64,000 nt of DNA, from positions 30,919 to 94,918 of the forward strand of contig WNDY01000010.1 in NCBI GenBank assembly GCA_009914555.1, in the 5' to 3' direction. How positions within the stretch are numbered: the stretch's first letter is position 1; every line of letters begins with the position of its first letter. The DNA is from Xylophilus sp. GTDB taxonomy: Bacteria; Pseudomonadota; Gammaproteobacteria; Burkholderiales; Burkholderiaceae_C. Made by a program: the position numbers and the translations under genes. Positions 49,450 through 57,479 of the stretch are shown here, in pieces. A model generated the notes under the pieces. That model searched no databases and was not told the origin of the DNA. It saw nothing but the letters and a program-made list of their open reading frames with translations.

Positions 49450-51090
49450 ATGAAGGAAGGATGGCGCCAGTCCATGGCCTGGCTGCACACCTGGTCGGGC
49501 CTGCTGGTCGGCTGGGTGCTGTTCATGGTGTTCCTGGCCGGAACGCTGGCCTACTACCGCGCCGAGATCACGCTGTGGATGAAGCCCGAGAGCCACGTCG
49601 CCACGCTGGGCCTGCCCGCGCAGGCCGACCTGGCCGCGCGCGCCCTGGCCACGCTGGAGAAGAAGGCCGCCGGCTCCAACCGCTGGATCATCGGCCTGCC
49701 CGACGGCCGCGAGCCGACGGTGCGCATCTTCTGGAACCCGCCGGTGCGCGAGGGCGAGGCGCCGCAGCGCGGCGGCCGCCGCCGCTTCGAGAGCGCCGAC
49801 CTCGACCCGGCCACCGGCGAGCCGCTGCCCGCGGCGCGCGCCACGCGCGGCGGCGACTTCTTCTACCGCCTGCACTTCGACCTGCACTACATGCCGGTCC
49901 TCTGGGCGCGCTGGATCGTCTGCTTCTGCGCCATGTTCATGCTCGTGGCCATCGTCAGCGGCGTGATCACGCACAAGCGCATCTTCGCGGACTTCTTCAC
50001 CTTCCGTCCGAAGAAGGGCCAGCGCAGCTGGCTCGACGCGCACAACGCCACCGCAGTGCTGGCCCTGCCCTACCACCTGATGATCACCTACACCGGCCTG
50101 GTCACGCTGATGTTCATGGTCATGCCCTGGGGCATCCAGGCGCAGTACAAGGAGCAGAACGGCAGCGCCGCCTTCTTCAACGAGATCTTCGGCCGCGAGG
50201 ACCGCAACGCCAGGCCCTCGGGCACGGCCGCGCCGCTGGCGCCGATCGCACCGATGCTGGCCCAGCTGTCGGAGCGCTGGAACGGCGCGCAGGCCGGCAG
50301 CGTCACCGTGGCGAACCCGGGCGACGCCGGGGCCCGGGTGACCATCACCCGCGGCTCCGGCGACGCGATGACCTCGCGGAACCCGTCGATGGTGTTCGAC
50401 GGCGCCACCGGCAGGCTGCTGGCGGTCAACGGCGACAACGCCGGCGGCGCGGCCGCGACGCAGGGCGTGATGGTCGGCCTGCACGAGGCGCGCTTCGCCC
50501 ATCCGCTGCTGCGCGCGCTGTTCTTCCTCTCGGGCCTGGCGGGCTGCGCGATGGTGGCCACCGGCGCGCTGCTGTGGGCCGTCAAGGAGCGGCAGAAGCA
50601 TGCCAGGGTGCTGGCCAGGGGCGGCCGCGCGGGCTTCGGCCTGCGGCTGGTCGACGGGCTCAACATCGGCGCCATCGCCGGCCTGCCGATCGCCGTAGCC
50701 GTCTACTTCTGGGCCAACCGGCTGCTGCCCCTGGGCATCGGGCAGCGGGCCCAGGCCGAGATCGACACCTTCTTCGCCGCCTGGGCCATCGCCGCGCTGG
50801 CCGCGCAGGTGCGGCCCGACCGCGCCATGTGGCGCAGCCAGCTCTGGACCGCGGCCGTGCTGATCGCGCTGCTGCCGGTGCTCAACGGCCTGACCGGCGG
50901 CGCGCACCTGGGCGTCACGCTGGTCCACGGGCCGGGCCCGGTCGCCGGCTTCGACCTCGTGGCGCTGGCGCTGGGCGCGCTGCTGGGCTATGCGGCCTGG
51001 AAGCTCGGCCGCAAGCCGGCCGGCAAGCCGCGCACCGCGCCCGCCGCCGAACCGGTCCTGCCCGCCACGGCTGCCGCACGCACGTCCTGA
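49450..51090 (+). CDS. PepSY-associated transmembrane protein (PiuB-like)
   Basis: A 546-residue protein with the PepSY_TM layout: span 1 after MAWLHTWSGLLVGWVLFMVFLAGT, a periplasmic domain, a span pair near HYMPVLWARWIVCFCAMFMLVAIVSG, a second periplasmic PepSY part, and C-terminal spans. Conserved histidines (LHTW, HFDLHY, HNATAVLALPYHLMI) probably hold heme. Such proteins are thought to reduce ferric siderophores after uptake. It starts four bases after the DUF3649 gene. Confidence 0.87.
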   Translation: MKEGWRQSMAWLHTWSGLLVGWVLFMVFLAGTLAYYRAEITLWMKPESHVATLGLPAQADLAARALATLEKKAAGSNRWIIGLPDGREPTVRIFWNPPVREGEAPQRGGRRRFESADLDPATGEPLPAARATRGGDFFYRLHFDLHYMPVLWARWIVCFCAMFMLVAIVSGVITHKRIFADFFTFRPKKGQRSWLDAHNATAVLALPYHLMITYTGLVTLMFMVMPWGIQAQYKEQNGSAAFFNEIFGREDRNARPSGTAAPLAPIAPMLAQLSERWNGAQAGSVTVANPGDAGARVTITRGSGDAMTSRNPSMVFDGATGRLLAVNGDNAGGAAATQGVMVGLHEARFAHPLLRALFFLSGLAGCAMVATGALLWAVKERQKHARVLARGGRAGFGLRLVDGLNIGAIAGLPIAVAVYFWANRLLPLGIGQRAQAEIDTFFAAWAIAALAAQVRPDRAMWRSQLWTAAVLIALLPVLNGLTGGAHLGVTLVHGPGPVAGFDLVALALGALLGYAAWKLGRKPAGKPRTAPAAEPVLPATAAARTS

Positions 51091-51122
51091 CCCGTTTCGA
51101 CCGTTTCGCGCTTCTTTTCCCC

Positions 51123-51485
51123 ATGATCGACAGGAACAGCCTGCTCTTCCTCGCCGCGCTCGGCTTCTCGCTCGGCGGCTTCGCCGCCCTGAGCCTGGCG
51201 ATGGACCGCCACTACGAGGACTGGGCCGGCCGCGGCCAGGAGCCCGGCCGCTGGCGCGGCCCGCTGCGCCTGCTGGGCACCGCCGGCGTGGCGCTGTCGC
51301 TGGCGGCCAGCGTCGCGCGCCAGGGCTGGTCGGTCGGCTGGGTGCTGTGGGCCGGCGTGCTGACCGCCGGCGCGCTGGCGCTGGTGCTGGTGCTGACCTA
51401 TGCACCGCGCCGCGCCAACTGGCTGCTTGGCGGCGCGACCGGGGTGGCGCTGCTCGCCGGCATCGGCGCCCTGGCGGCCGGCTGA
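51123..51485 (+). CDS. DUF3325 small membrane protein
   Basis: A 120-residue protein with three spans and the FLAALGFSLGGFAALSLAMDRHYEDW start typical of DUF3325. It ends the iron-uptake trio and is of unknown function. It lies 32 bp after the PepSY gene. A paired-box element starts three bases after its stop. Confidence 0.82.
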   Translation: MIDRNSLLFLAALGFSLGGFAALSLAMDRHYEDWAGRGQEPGRWRGPLRLLGTAGVALSLAASVARQGWSVGWVLWAGVLTAGALALVLVLTYAPRRANWLLGGATGVALLAGIGALAAG

Positions 51486-51488
51486 CGG

Positions 51489-51549
51489 ATACCCCCATGG
51501 TAGCAGTCCCAGAGCTGGCGTGATCCGGGCGCTACAACCGCATACCCCC
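51489..51549 (-). repeat. Paired-box intergenic element, direct type
   Basis: On the minus strand GGGGGTAT (51542-51549) is followed 53 nt later by GGGGGTAT (51489-51496). Both boxes are perfect and identical. GTAGC and GCTAC inside form a 5-bp stem. It lies just after the DUF3325 stop, before the broken phytase-like gene. Confidence 0.78.
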
Positions 51550-51623
51550 GCCTCTTTCGATTCACGGCGCTGTCATCCAGCCCAGGCATCGTCGGCGTCT
51601 TCAACCGCCTCGTTGCCTCTGCC

Positions 51624-52979
51624 ATGACGACAACCCGCTTCCTGCCTTTCGCCCTCGCCCTGCTGGCCGGCGCCGCCGCCGCCCAGACGCCCGCGAGCTT
51701 TCCCGCCACGCTCGCCGGCCATGCGCTGCTGCCGGCGTAGAGCTTCGTCCCCGCGCCCAAGGACGCACCGGCCGACCTGCAGGCCAGCGGCAAGTTCACC
51801 ACCGGCAGGCGCGTGGAGGCCATCGGCACCGTCGAGGGCGACTCCTACGGCCGCAGGACCGGCGTGTCGCTGCCCTTCAAGGGCCAGCCGCTGCAGGGCC
51901 ACTCGGGCATCAAGCGCATGCCGGACGGCAGCTTCTGGACCCTGACCGACAACGGCGCCGGCGCCAAGGCCAACTCGCCGGACTTCATGCTCTACCTGAA
52001 CCACTACAAGGTGGACTTCAAGAGCGGCCGGTTCCAGCGCCTGAAGACGGTCTTCCTGCACGACCCCGACAAGAAGGTGCCGTTTCGCATCGTGCAGGAA
52101 GGCACGAAGCAGCGCTACCTGAGCGGCAGCGACTTCGACCCCGAGAGCTTCCAGTTCGCCGGCGGGTCGCTGTGGATCGGGGAGGAATTCGGCCCCTTCC
52201 TGATCCAGGCCGACCTGAACGGCAAGGTGCTCGCCGTGTTCGACACGCTCGTGGACGGCAAGCCGGTGCGCTCGCCCGACCACCCGGCCGTCACCACGGC
52301 GGGAGCGCCCGATGCCAAGGCGCCGGGCTTCCAGGTCAAGCGTTCCAAGGGCTTCGAGGGCATGGCCGCCAGCAAGGATGGCAGCCGGCTCTACGCGCTG
52401 CTCGAAGGCCCGCTGTGGAACGAGGAGGCCAAGGCCTACGAGTCGGTCGAGGGTGGCCGGCAGTACCTGCGCGTGCTGGAGTTCGACGTGAAAGCCCGGC
52501 AGTGGACCGGCCGCCACTGGAAGTACGTGCTGGAGGCCAACCACCATGCGATCGGCGACTTCAACCTCATCGACGACACCACCGGGCTGATCATCGAGCG
52601 CGACAACGGCGAAGGCACGGCCGACCGGGCCTGCCCAGAAGGCGGCAAGCGTGCCGACTGCTTCCACGATATCGCGAAGTTCAAGCGCATCTACAAGGGC
52701 GAGCTGACCGATGCGAATGCCGGCGGCGAGTTGCGCAAGATCGGCTACATCGACCTGCTCGCCATCCAGGACCCGAACCGTCTGGCCCGCAAGCCGCTGA
52801 ACGACGGCGTGCTCAAGTTTCCCTTCTTCACCATCGAGAACGTGGACGTGGTCGACGCCACCCACATCGTGGTCGGCAACGACAACAACCTGCCGTTCTC
52901 CAGCAGCCGCGAGCCGAACCAGGCGGACGACAACGAACTGGTGCTGCTGGAGGTGGGCGAATTCCTGCGGGCCCGATGA
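51624..52979 (+). pseudogene. Esterase-like phytase-family protein gene with an in-frame TAG
   Basis: From ATG 51624 the frame encodes a signal peptide (RFLPFALALLAGAAAAQ) and then ATLAGHALLPA, where a TAG (51738-51740, codon 39) stops it. The same frame then runs 413 codons through SFVPAPKDAPADL, SGIKRMPDGSFWTLTDNG, GGSLWIGEEFGPFLI, KGFEGMAASKDG and IENVDVVDATHIVVGND, the PF13449 phytase-like pattern, to a TGA. A CAG-to-TAG change would explain the stop. Internal GTG 51813 could give a form without signal peptide. Members are secreted and hydrolyse phosphate or other esters; export is lost here unless the stop is bypassed. Confidence 0.78.
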
Positions 52980-53015
52980 GGCGAAGCCACGACAGTTTGC
53001 GGCCCAGAACCCAGA

Positions 53016-53032
53016 TGGCGCAAAATGCGCCA
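53016..53032. promoter_or_regulatory. Perfect palindrome before the antitoxin gene, likely autoregulatory operator
   Basis: TGGCGCA-AAA-TGCGCCA is a 7-bp perfect inverted repeat ending two bases before the ribosome site AAGGAG and 14 bases before the antitoxin ATG. Type II antitoxins commonly bind such palindromes at their own promoter, so this is a good operator candidate. In mRNA it could also form a hairpin near the ribosome site. Confidence 0.65.
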
Positions 53033-53046
53033 AAAGGAGTCTTGCC

Positions 53047-53388
53047 ATGCCTGCACCGTCCGCCTTCGCCTCCGTCAAGCTGCCCTCTGCCCTGGTGGAG
53101 CGGGCCAGGCAATCGGCCCAGCCGCTGCGCCGCTCGGTCGCCAGCCAGATCGAATACTGGGCCACGCTCGGCCAGGTGGTGGAAAGCACCGGGCTGAGCG
53201 TGCAGGAGGCGCGGGCGGCGATCGAGGCCTATGAAACCGCTGCGAAGGCCCCCGTCGCACCCGAACAGCAGGCCGATGCGCTGGTCGGCCGCTTCCTCGC
53301 CGCGGAGGCTGACGGCAGCCTGGCCCAACGCGTGCGCGACGTGGTGGCCGAAAATCGCCTTCGCGCTGCGGCCCGGACGCCCGCTTGA
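53047..53388 (+). CDS. ParD-like antitoxin
   Basis: A 113-residue protein with a ribbon-helix-helix-like N-terminus (FASVKLPSALVERARQSAQ, RRSVASQIEYWATLG) and a charged C-terminal half that should wrap the toxin. This matches the ParD-like antitoxin family PF11903. AAGGAG precedes the ATG. It overlaps the zeta toxin gene by four bases, the usual antitoxin-first arrangement. It should bind the palindrome just upstream and neutralise the toxin. Confidence 0.85.
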   Translation: MPAPSAFASVKLPSALVERARQSAQPLRRSVASQIEYWATLGQVVESTGLSVQEARAAIEAYETAAKAPVAPEQQADALVGRFLAAEADGSLAQRVRDVVAENRLRAAARTPA

Positions 53389-54029
53389 CCAAGCGCACCG
53401 GCGCGCCCCGCCGCCTGCATTCCGTGCCTTCCGCGGACCGCCCTGTCTTCTACCTGCTGGCCGGACCGAACGGCGCCGGCAAGAGCACGCTCTACAGGGC
53501 GCTGGCTGCTAACGGTACGATCTCGCCCGAGATCGAGTTCGTCAACGCGAACCTGCACGAAGCGGCACACCTTCGGCACATCGGCGATCCGCAGGACCGC
53601 TCGGAAGCGGCCCGGACCTGGGCCGATGCGCGCCGCTCGACCCTGCTGGCGACCGGGCAGTCCTTCGTCAGCGAGACCGTGTTCTCGCACCCCTCCAAGC
53701 TCGCACTGATCGACGAAGCGCTTGCGGCAGGCTTTCTGGTCGTGCTGATCGTCGTCGCGCTCGACCATCCCCAACGCCTGCTCGAACGGGTACGCCGCCG
53801 CGTGGACGAAGGCGGCCACCATGTGCCCGACGAGCGCATCCTTGCGCGCTATCCCCGCACGCTGGCCCTGCTCGCGCAGGCCGTGCGCCAAGTACCGATC
53901 GCCCTGCTCTACGACTCTGCCGACATCACGCCCGGCACCCACCGGCTGGTTGCCGTTTGCCGCAATGGGTCGGCACAGCCCCAGGTAACGGACATGCCCC
54001 AATGGACCGCGACCGTACTCGGCGGCTGA
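53385..54029 (+). CDS. Zeta-toxin-family kinase
   Basis: A 214-residue P-loop kinase with Walker A G27-P-N-G-A-G-K33-S-T, the FVNAN segment, SFVSETVFSH and RVRRRVDEGGHHVPDERILARYPRTL, which are standard zeta-toxin blocks. Zeta toxins phosphorylate UDP-N-acetyl sugars and block cell-wall synthesis. The start is TTG at 53385, overlapping the antitoxin stop as TTGA, so its translation depends on the antitoxin. Classical partners are epsilon or PezA; pairing with a ParD-like antitoxin is a less-studied combination. Confidence 0.86.
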   Translation: MTKRTGAPRRLHSVPSADRPVFYLLAGPNGAGKSTLYRALAANGTISPEIEFVNANLHEAAHLRHIGDPQDRSEAARTWADARRSTLLATGQSFVSETVFSHPSKLALIDEALAAGFLVVLIVVALDHPQRLLERVRRRVDEGGHHVPDERILARYPRTLALLAQAVRQVPIALLYDSADITPGTHRLVAVCRNGSAQPQVTDMPQWTATVLGG

Positions 54030-54093
54030 TCCGGGCGGCCCGCTGCACGATCTGCGAACATCGTTATCTTTGTCAGCCACCGGAGCCCATCGC

Positions 54094-54828
54094 ATGACCT
54101 TGCCCGCCGCCATCGTCCAGGCCTTCACCCCGACCGGGGTGCTGCGCGCCTCCATCAACACCGGCAACCCGGTCCTCGCGCGTGCCGATGCGGACCATGG
54201 CGCGGCCGGCGTGTCCGTCGACCTCGCACGGGCTTTCGCCGGGCGGCTCGGCGTGCCGCTGGAACTGGTGGTGTTCGACACCGCCGGCAAGTCGGTCGAC
54301 GCGGTGGCCAATGAGCAGGCCGACATCGGCTTCTTCGCCATCGACCCGGTGCGCGGCGCGCAGATCGCGTTCACCGATGCCTATGTGCTGATCGAGGGCG
54401 CCTACCTGGTGCGCCAGGATTCGCCGCTGCAGGCCAACGACGAGGTGGACCGCGCCGGCCACCGCGTGGCCGTGGGCAAGGGCAGCGCCTACGACCTGCA
54501 CCTCACACGCGAGCTGAAGGCCGCGGAGATCGTGCGCGCGCCCAGTTCGCCGGCCGTGGTGCAGGCCTTCCTCGACCAGAGGCTCGACGTGGCCGCGGGC
54601 GTGAAGCAGCAGCTCGAATCCGCGCTCTCCGACCATGCCGGCCTGCGGCTGCTGCCCGGGCGGTTCATGGTGATTCGGCAGGCGATGGGCACGCCCAAGT
54701 CGCGCGGCGCCGCCGCGGCCGAGGCCCTGCGCGCCTTCGTGGAGGAGCAGAAAGCCAGCGGCTTCGTGGCCGAGGCGCTGCGCCGGCATGACATCCAGGG
54801 CGCCTCGGTGGCGCCGGCGGCAGCCTGA
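54094..54828 (+). CDS. Family-3 solute-binding-like protein without signal peptide
   Basis: A 244-residue protein with the type 3 amino-acid-binding fold: LRASINTGNPVLARADADHGAAGVSVDLARAFAGRLG, ANEQADIGFFAIDPVRGAQIAFTDAYV and RVAVGKGSAYDLHL. It starts directly at the first domain, with MTLPAAIVQAFTPTG and no hydrophobic leader, and no permease or ATPase genes are near. It would remain in the cytoplasm. The GGAG at 54082-54085 supports this start; no upstream start adds a signal peptide. It could act as a sensor, carrier or enzyme rather than a transport subunit. Confidence 0.75.
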   Translation: MTLPAAIVQAFTPTGVLRASINTGNPVLARADADHGAAGVSVDLARAFAGRLGVPLELVVFDTAGKSVDAVANEQADIGFFAIDPVRGAQIAFTDAYVLIEGAYLVRQDSPLQANDEVDRAGHRVAVGKGSAYDLHLTRELKAAEIVRAPSSPAVVQAFLDQRLDVAAGVKQQLESALSDHAGLRLLPGRFMVIRQAMGTPKSRGAAAAEALRAFVEEQKASGFVAEALRRHDIQGASVAPAAA

Positions 54829-54850
54829 AGAAGGTGTGAACGAATCCGCC

Positions 54851-55714
54851 ATGCCCGGCGCCGACGCAGCGATCCGGCATGCCGCAAGCCTCTGGGGGCT
54901 GAGCGGAACCGGCGCACCGACGACCTTCTCGACCAATGGCGTCGTCCGCAGGTTCGGGAACTGCTGGCTCAAAGGCCGCAAGGATCGCCGGCAATGCGAA
55001 CGCGAGATCGCGGCGATGGGCTTTCTTCGGGCAGACAGCCGCGTCCATGTTCCGAGGCTCGTCCCGAACGCACGCGGCGATTCGCTGGCGTGCACGGGCG
55101 GAACCTGCTGGTTCGTGGAGGAAAGCCTCTGCGGTGTGCATCCGGACGCCGACGACGGGACGGCGTACCAAGAGGCAGCGGCGGCCGTCGGCAGGCTGCA
55201 TGCAGCGCTGGAACATCTCGCAGGCGAGGGAATTCCCTGCAGCACGCTGGCGCAGATCCATGCGGCCCTGGAGATCGGTCGACCGGAGCCCATTCTGCGC
55301 AGCACCGGCGAACTCATCGCGCACAGGCTGCGCGACATCGGCGGCTGGGAGACGCAAGTCATCCATGGCGACCTGTCCCATCCGAATCTCCTGGTCGCGC
55401 CGGACGGGCAGTATGGATTCATCGATTTCGAGTTCCTGGCCAGGGACGCGCGGGAATTCGACGTCGCCATCCTGGTCATCACCGCACTCTGCCGCTCCCA
55501 TCTGTCCGACGATGCCAAGGCCGCTGCCGTTCAGGGGATTTCGGAAGCCGCCGGCCTGCCGGCTGAGCGCCTGCTGCTTGCGGCCGTGGCCAAACGGTGG
55601 CTGGCGGCGATTTCCAACCTGGCCTTTCCCGGAGGGCCGTCCCGGGCAGCGCTCTCGGTACAGCTGGCGCACCTCGAAATCCTCCACTCCTGGCTCGGCC
55701 GCGCGGGCAGGTAG
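54851..55714 (+). CDS. Aminoglycoside-phosphotransferase-fold kinase
   Basis: A 287-residue APH/choline-kinase-fold protein: nucleotide lysine in NCWLKGRKD, catalytic loop VIHGDLSHPNLLV and metal-binding FIDFEF. Substrates of this fold range from antibiotics to sugars and choline, so drug resistance should not be assumed. AmgK, the MurNAc kinase partner of MurU, has this fold too, and murU lies about 3 kb away, but I cannot equate them. GTG 54836 would add five residues. Confidence 0.75.
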   Translation: MPGADAAIRHAASLWGLSGTGAPTTFSTNGVVRRFGNCWLKGRKDRRQCEREIAAMGFLRADSRVHVPRLVPNARGDSLACTGGTCWFVEESLCGVHPDADDGTAYQEAAAAVGRLHAALEHLAGEGIPCSTLAQIHAALEIGRPEPILRSTGELIAHRLRDIGGWETQVIHGDLSHPNLLVAPDGQYGFIDFEFLARDAREFDVAILVITALCRSHLSDDAKAAAVQGISEAAGLPAERLLLAAVAKRWLAAISNLAFPGGPSRAALSVQLAHLEILHSWLGRAGR

Positions 55715-55753
55715 CGCTCCGCGCGCAGCGGCGCATGCGCGCCCCGGCTGCGC

Positions 55754-57151
55754 CTAACCGCGCATCAGCGCCTCGATCTCCGCGGCCTCCACCGGCACGC
55801 CGCGCGTCAGCAGCTCGTTGCCGTCCTCGGTGACGAGCGCGTCGTCCTCGATGCGGATGCCGATGTTCCAGAACTTCTCGGGCACATTCTCGGCCGGGCG
55901 CACATAGAGGCCGGGCTCGATGGTCAGCACCATGCCCGCACGCAGGATGCGGCTGGGGCGGCTCTTGATGGTTTCGCCCGAGAGCGGATCGCGCCGCTCG
56001 GTGAACCGGTCCGCCTCGCCGGGCTCGACATAGCTGCCGACGTCATGCACGTCCATGCCGAGCCAGTGGCTGGTGCGGTGCATGTAGAACGGGAAATAGG
56101 TGCGCTGCTCGATCACGTCCTGCGCGGTGCCGGCCTTGTCAGCGTCGAGCAGGCCCAGGTCGAGCAGGCCCTGGGCCAGCACGGCGACGGTGGCGTCGTG
56201 CGGGTCGTTGAAGCGCGCGCCCGGCCGCGTGGCCTCGACCGCCGCATACTGGCTGGCGAGCACCAGGTCGTAGAGCGCGCGCTGCGGGCCGGTGAAGCGG
56301 CCGTCGGCCGGGAAGGTGCGGGTGATGTCGCCGGCGTAGCTGTCGTATTCGGCGCCGGCGTCGATCAGCACCAGCTCGCCGGCGCGCAGTGGCGCGTTGT
56401 CGGCGCGGTAGTGCAGCACGCAGGCATTCGCGCCGGCCGCGACGATCGAGGTATAGGCCGGAAACTGCGCGCCGTGGCGGCGGAATTCGTGCAGCAGCTC
56501 GGCTTCGAGGTGGTATTCCCGTGCGTCCACGCCTTCGCGCAGCAGCCGGGCGCTGGTCTGCATGGCGCGCACGTGGGCCTGGGCGCTGATGCGGCCGGCA
56601 GTGCGCAGCAGCTGCTGTTCGTGCGCGTCCTTGACGAGGCGCATCTCGTCGAGCGGGCCGCAGAGGTCGCGCTGCTGCCCGGGCGCGATGGCGCCGGCGC
56701 GTACGCGGGCGCGCACCTTGCCGAGCCAGCCGTCCACCTTCGTCTCCAGCGCGGCATGGGTGGCGAACGGATACCAGACGGCCTCGCGGTCCTCCAGCAG
56801 GCGCGGCAGGCGCTGGTCGAGTTCGGCGGTGGAGAAGGCCTCGTCCACGCCGAGCGCTTCGGGCGCGGCCGCGGGGCCCAGGCGGTAGCCGTCCCAGGTC
56901 TCGCGCTCCAGGTCCTTGGGCTGGCAGAACAGCGTGCTGCGGCCGTCGCCGGCCAGCACCAGCCACGCATTGGGTTCGGTGAAGCCGGTGAGGTAGTGGA
57001 AGTAGCTGTCGTGCCGGTACGGGAAGTCGCTGTCGCGGTTGCGGCTGCGCTCGGGCGCCGTGGGGACGAGGGCGATGCCGCCTGCGCCGAGCTGGGCGGC
57101 GAGGCGGGCGCGGCGGGCTGCGTGGATGGCGCGGTGGACGGTGTCGGTCAT
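55754..57151 (-). CDS. pepP: Xaa-Pro aminopeptidase
   Basis: A 465-residue AMPP with an N-terminal creatinase-like domain (SDFPYRHDSYFHYLTGF) and a pita-bread metallopeptidase domain. Metal ligands are visible in LIDAGAEYDSYAGDITRTFP (two aspartates), SHWLGMDVHDVG (histidine), TIEPGLYV and RIEDDALVT (glutamates). It removes an N-terminal residue before proline. The start MTDTVHRAIHAARRARL is the first that fits homologues. It converges on the kinase gene. Confidence 0.93.
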   Translation of the reverse strand: MTDTVHRAIHAARRARLAAQLGAGGIALVPTAPERSRNRDSDFPYRHDSYFHYLTGFTEPNAWLVLAGDGRSTLFCQPKDLERETWDGYRLGPAAAPEALGVDEAFSTAELDQRLPRLLEDREAVWYPFATHAALETKVDGWLGKVRARVRAGAIAPGQQRDLCGPLDEMRLVKDAHEQQLLRTAGRISAQAHVRAMQTSARLLREGVDAREYHLEAELLHEFRRHGAQFPAYTSIVAAGANACVLHYRADNAPLRAGELVLIDAGAEYDSYAGDITRTFPADGRFTGPQRALYDLVLASQYAAVEATRPGARFNDPHDATVAVLAQGLLDLGLLDADKAGTAQDVIEQRTYFPFYMHRTSHWLGMDVHDVGSYVEPGEADRFTERRDPLSGETIKSRPSRILRAGMVLTIEPGLYVRPAENVPEKFWNIGIRIEDDALVTEDGNELLTRGVPVEAAEIEALMRG

Positions 57152-57479
57152 GGAGCGGCGGGCGCGGAAGCTGCGGACGCAGCCATTGTCCACCGGCCGG
57201 CGGCTGCGCACAGGACGAACGAGCCGGCGCCGTCGAACGCAGGCGCCGCGAGCGTCGGCGGCGCGATGGACTCTGCGGCCGCAGGCCCGCACGCGCGGCC
57301 TGAGCACCCCGCTGTGGGACGGCCCGGCTTCGCAACGTTTTGCAGACATAGTTGCCGGCGACGACATTTTTCGTCCGAACCGTCACGCTATCCTCGCCGG
57401 TTCACCTTGCCGTCGCAATGGCCCCCTCCGCCCTTTCCCACCCTCCGCGCCGGCATGCATGCCGGCGGGACGCCGCCGC

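Noticed and set aside
54851..55714. Reading the APH-fold kinase as an antibiotic-resistance gene or as AmgK
   Set aside because: Only the generic fold motifs are visible; neither resistance-specific residues nor adjacency to murU supports a narrower call.
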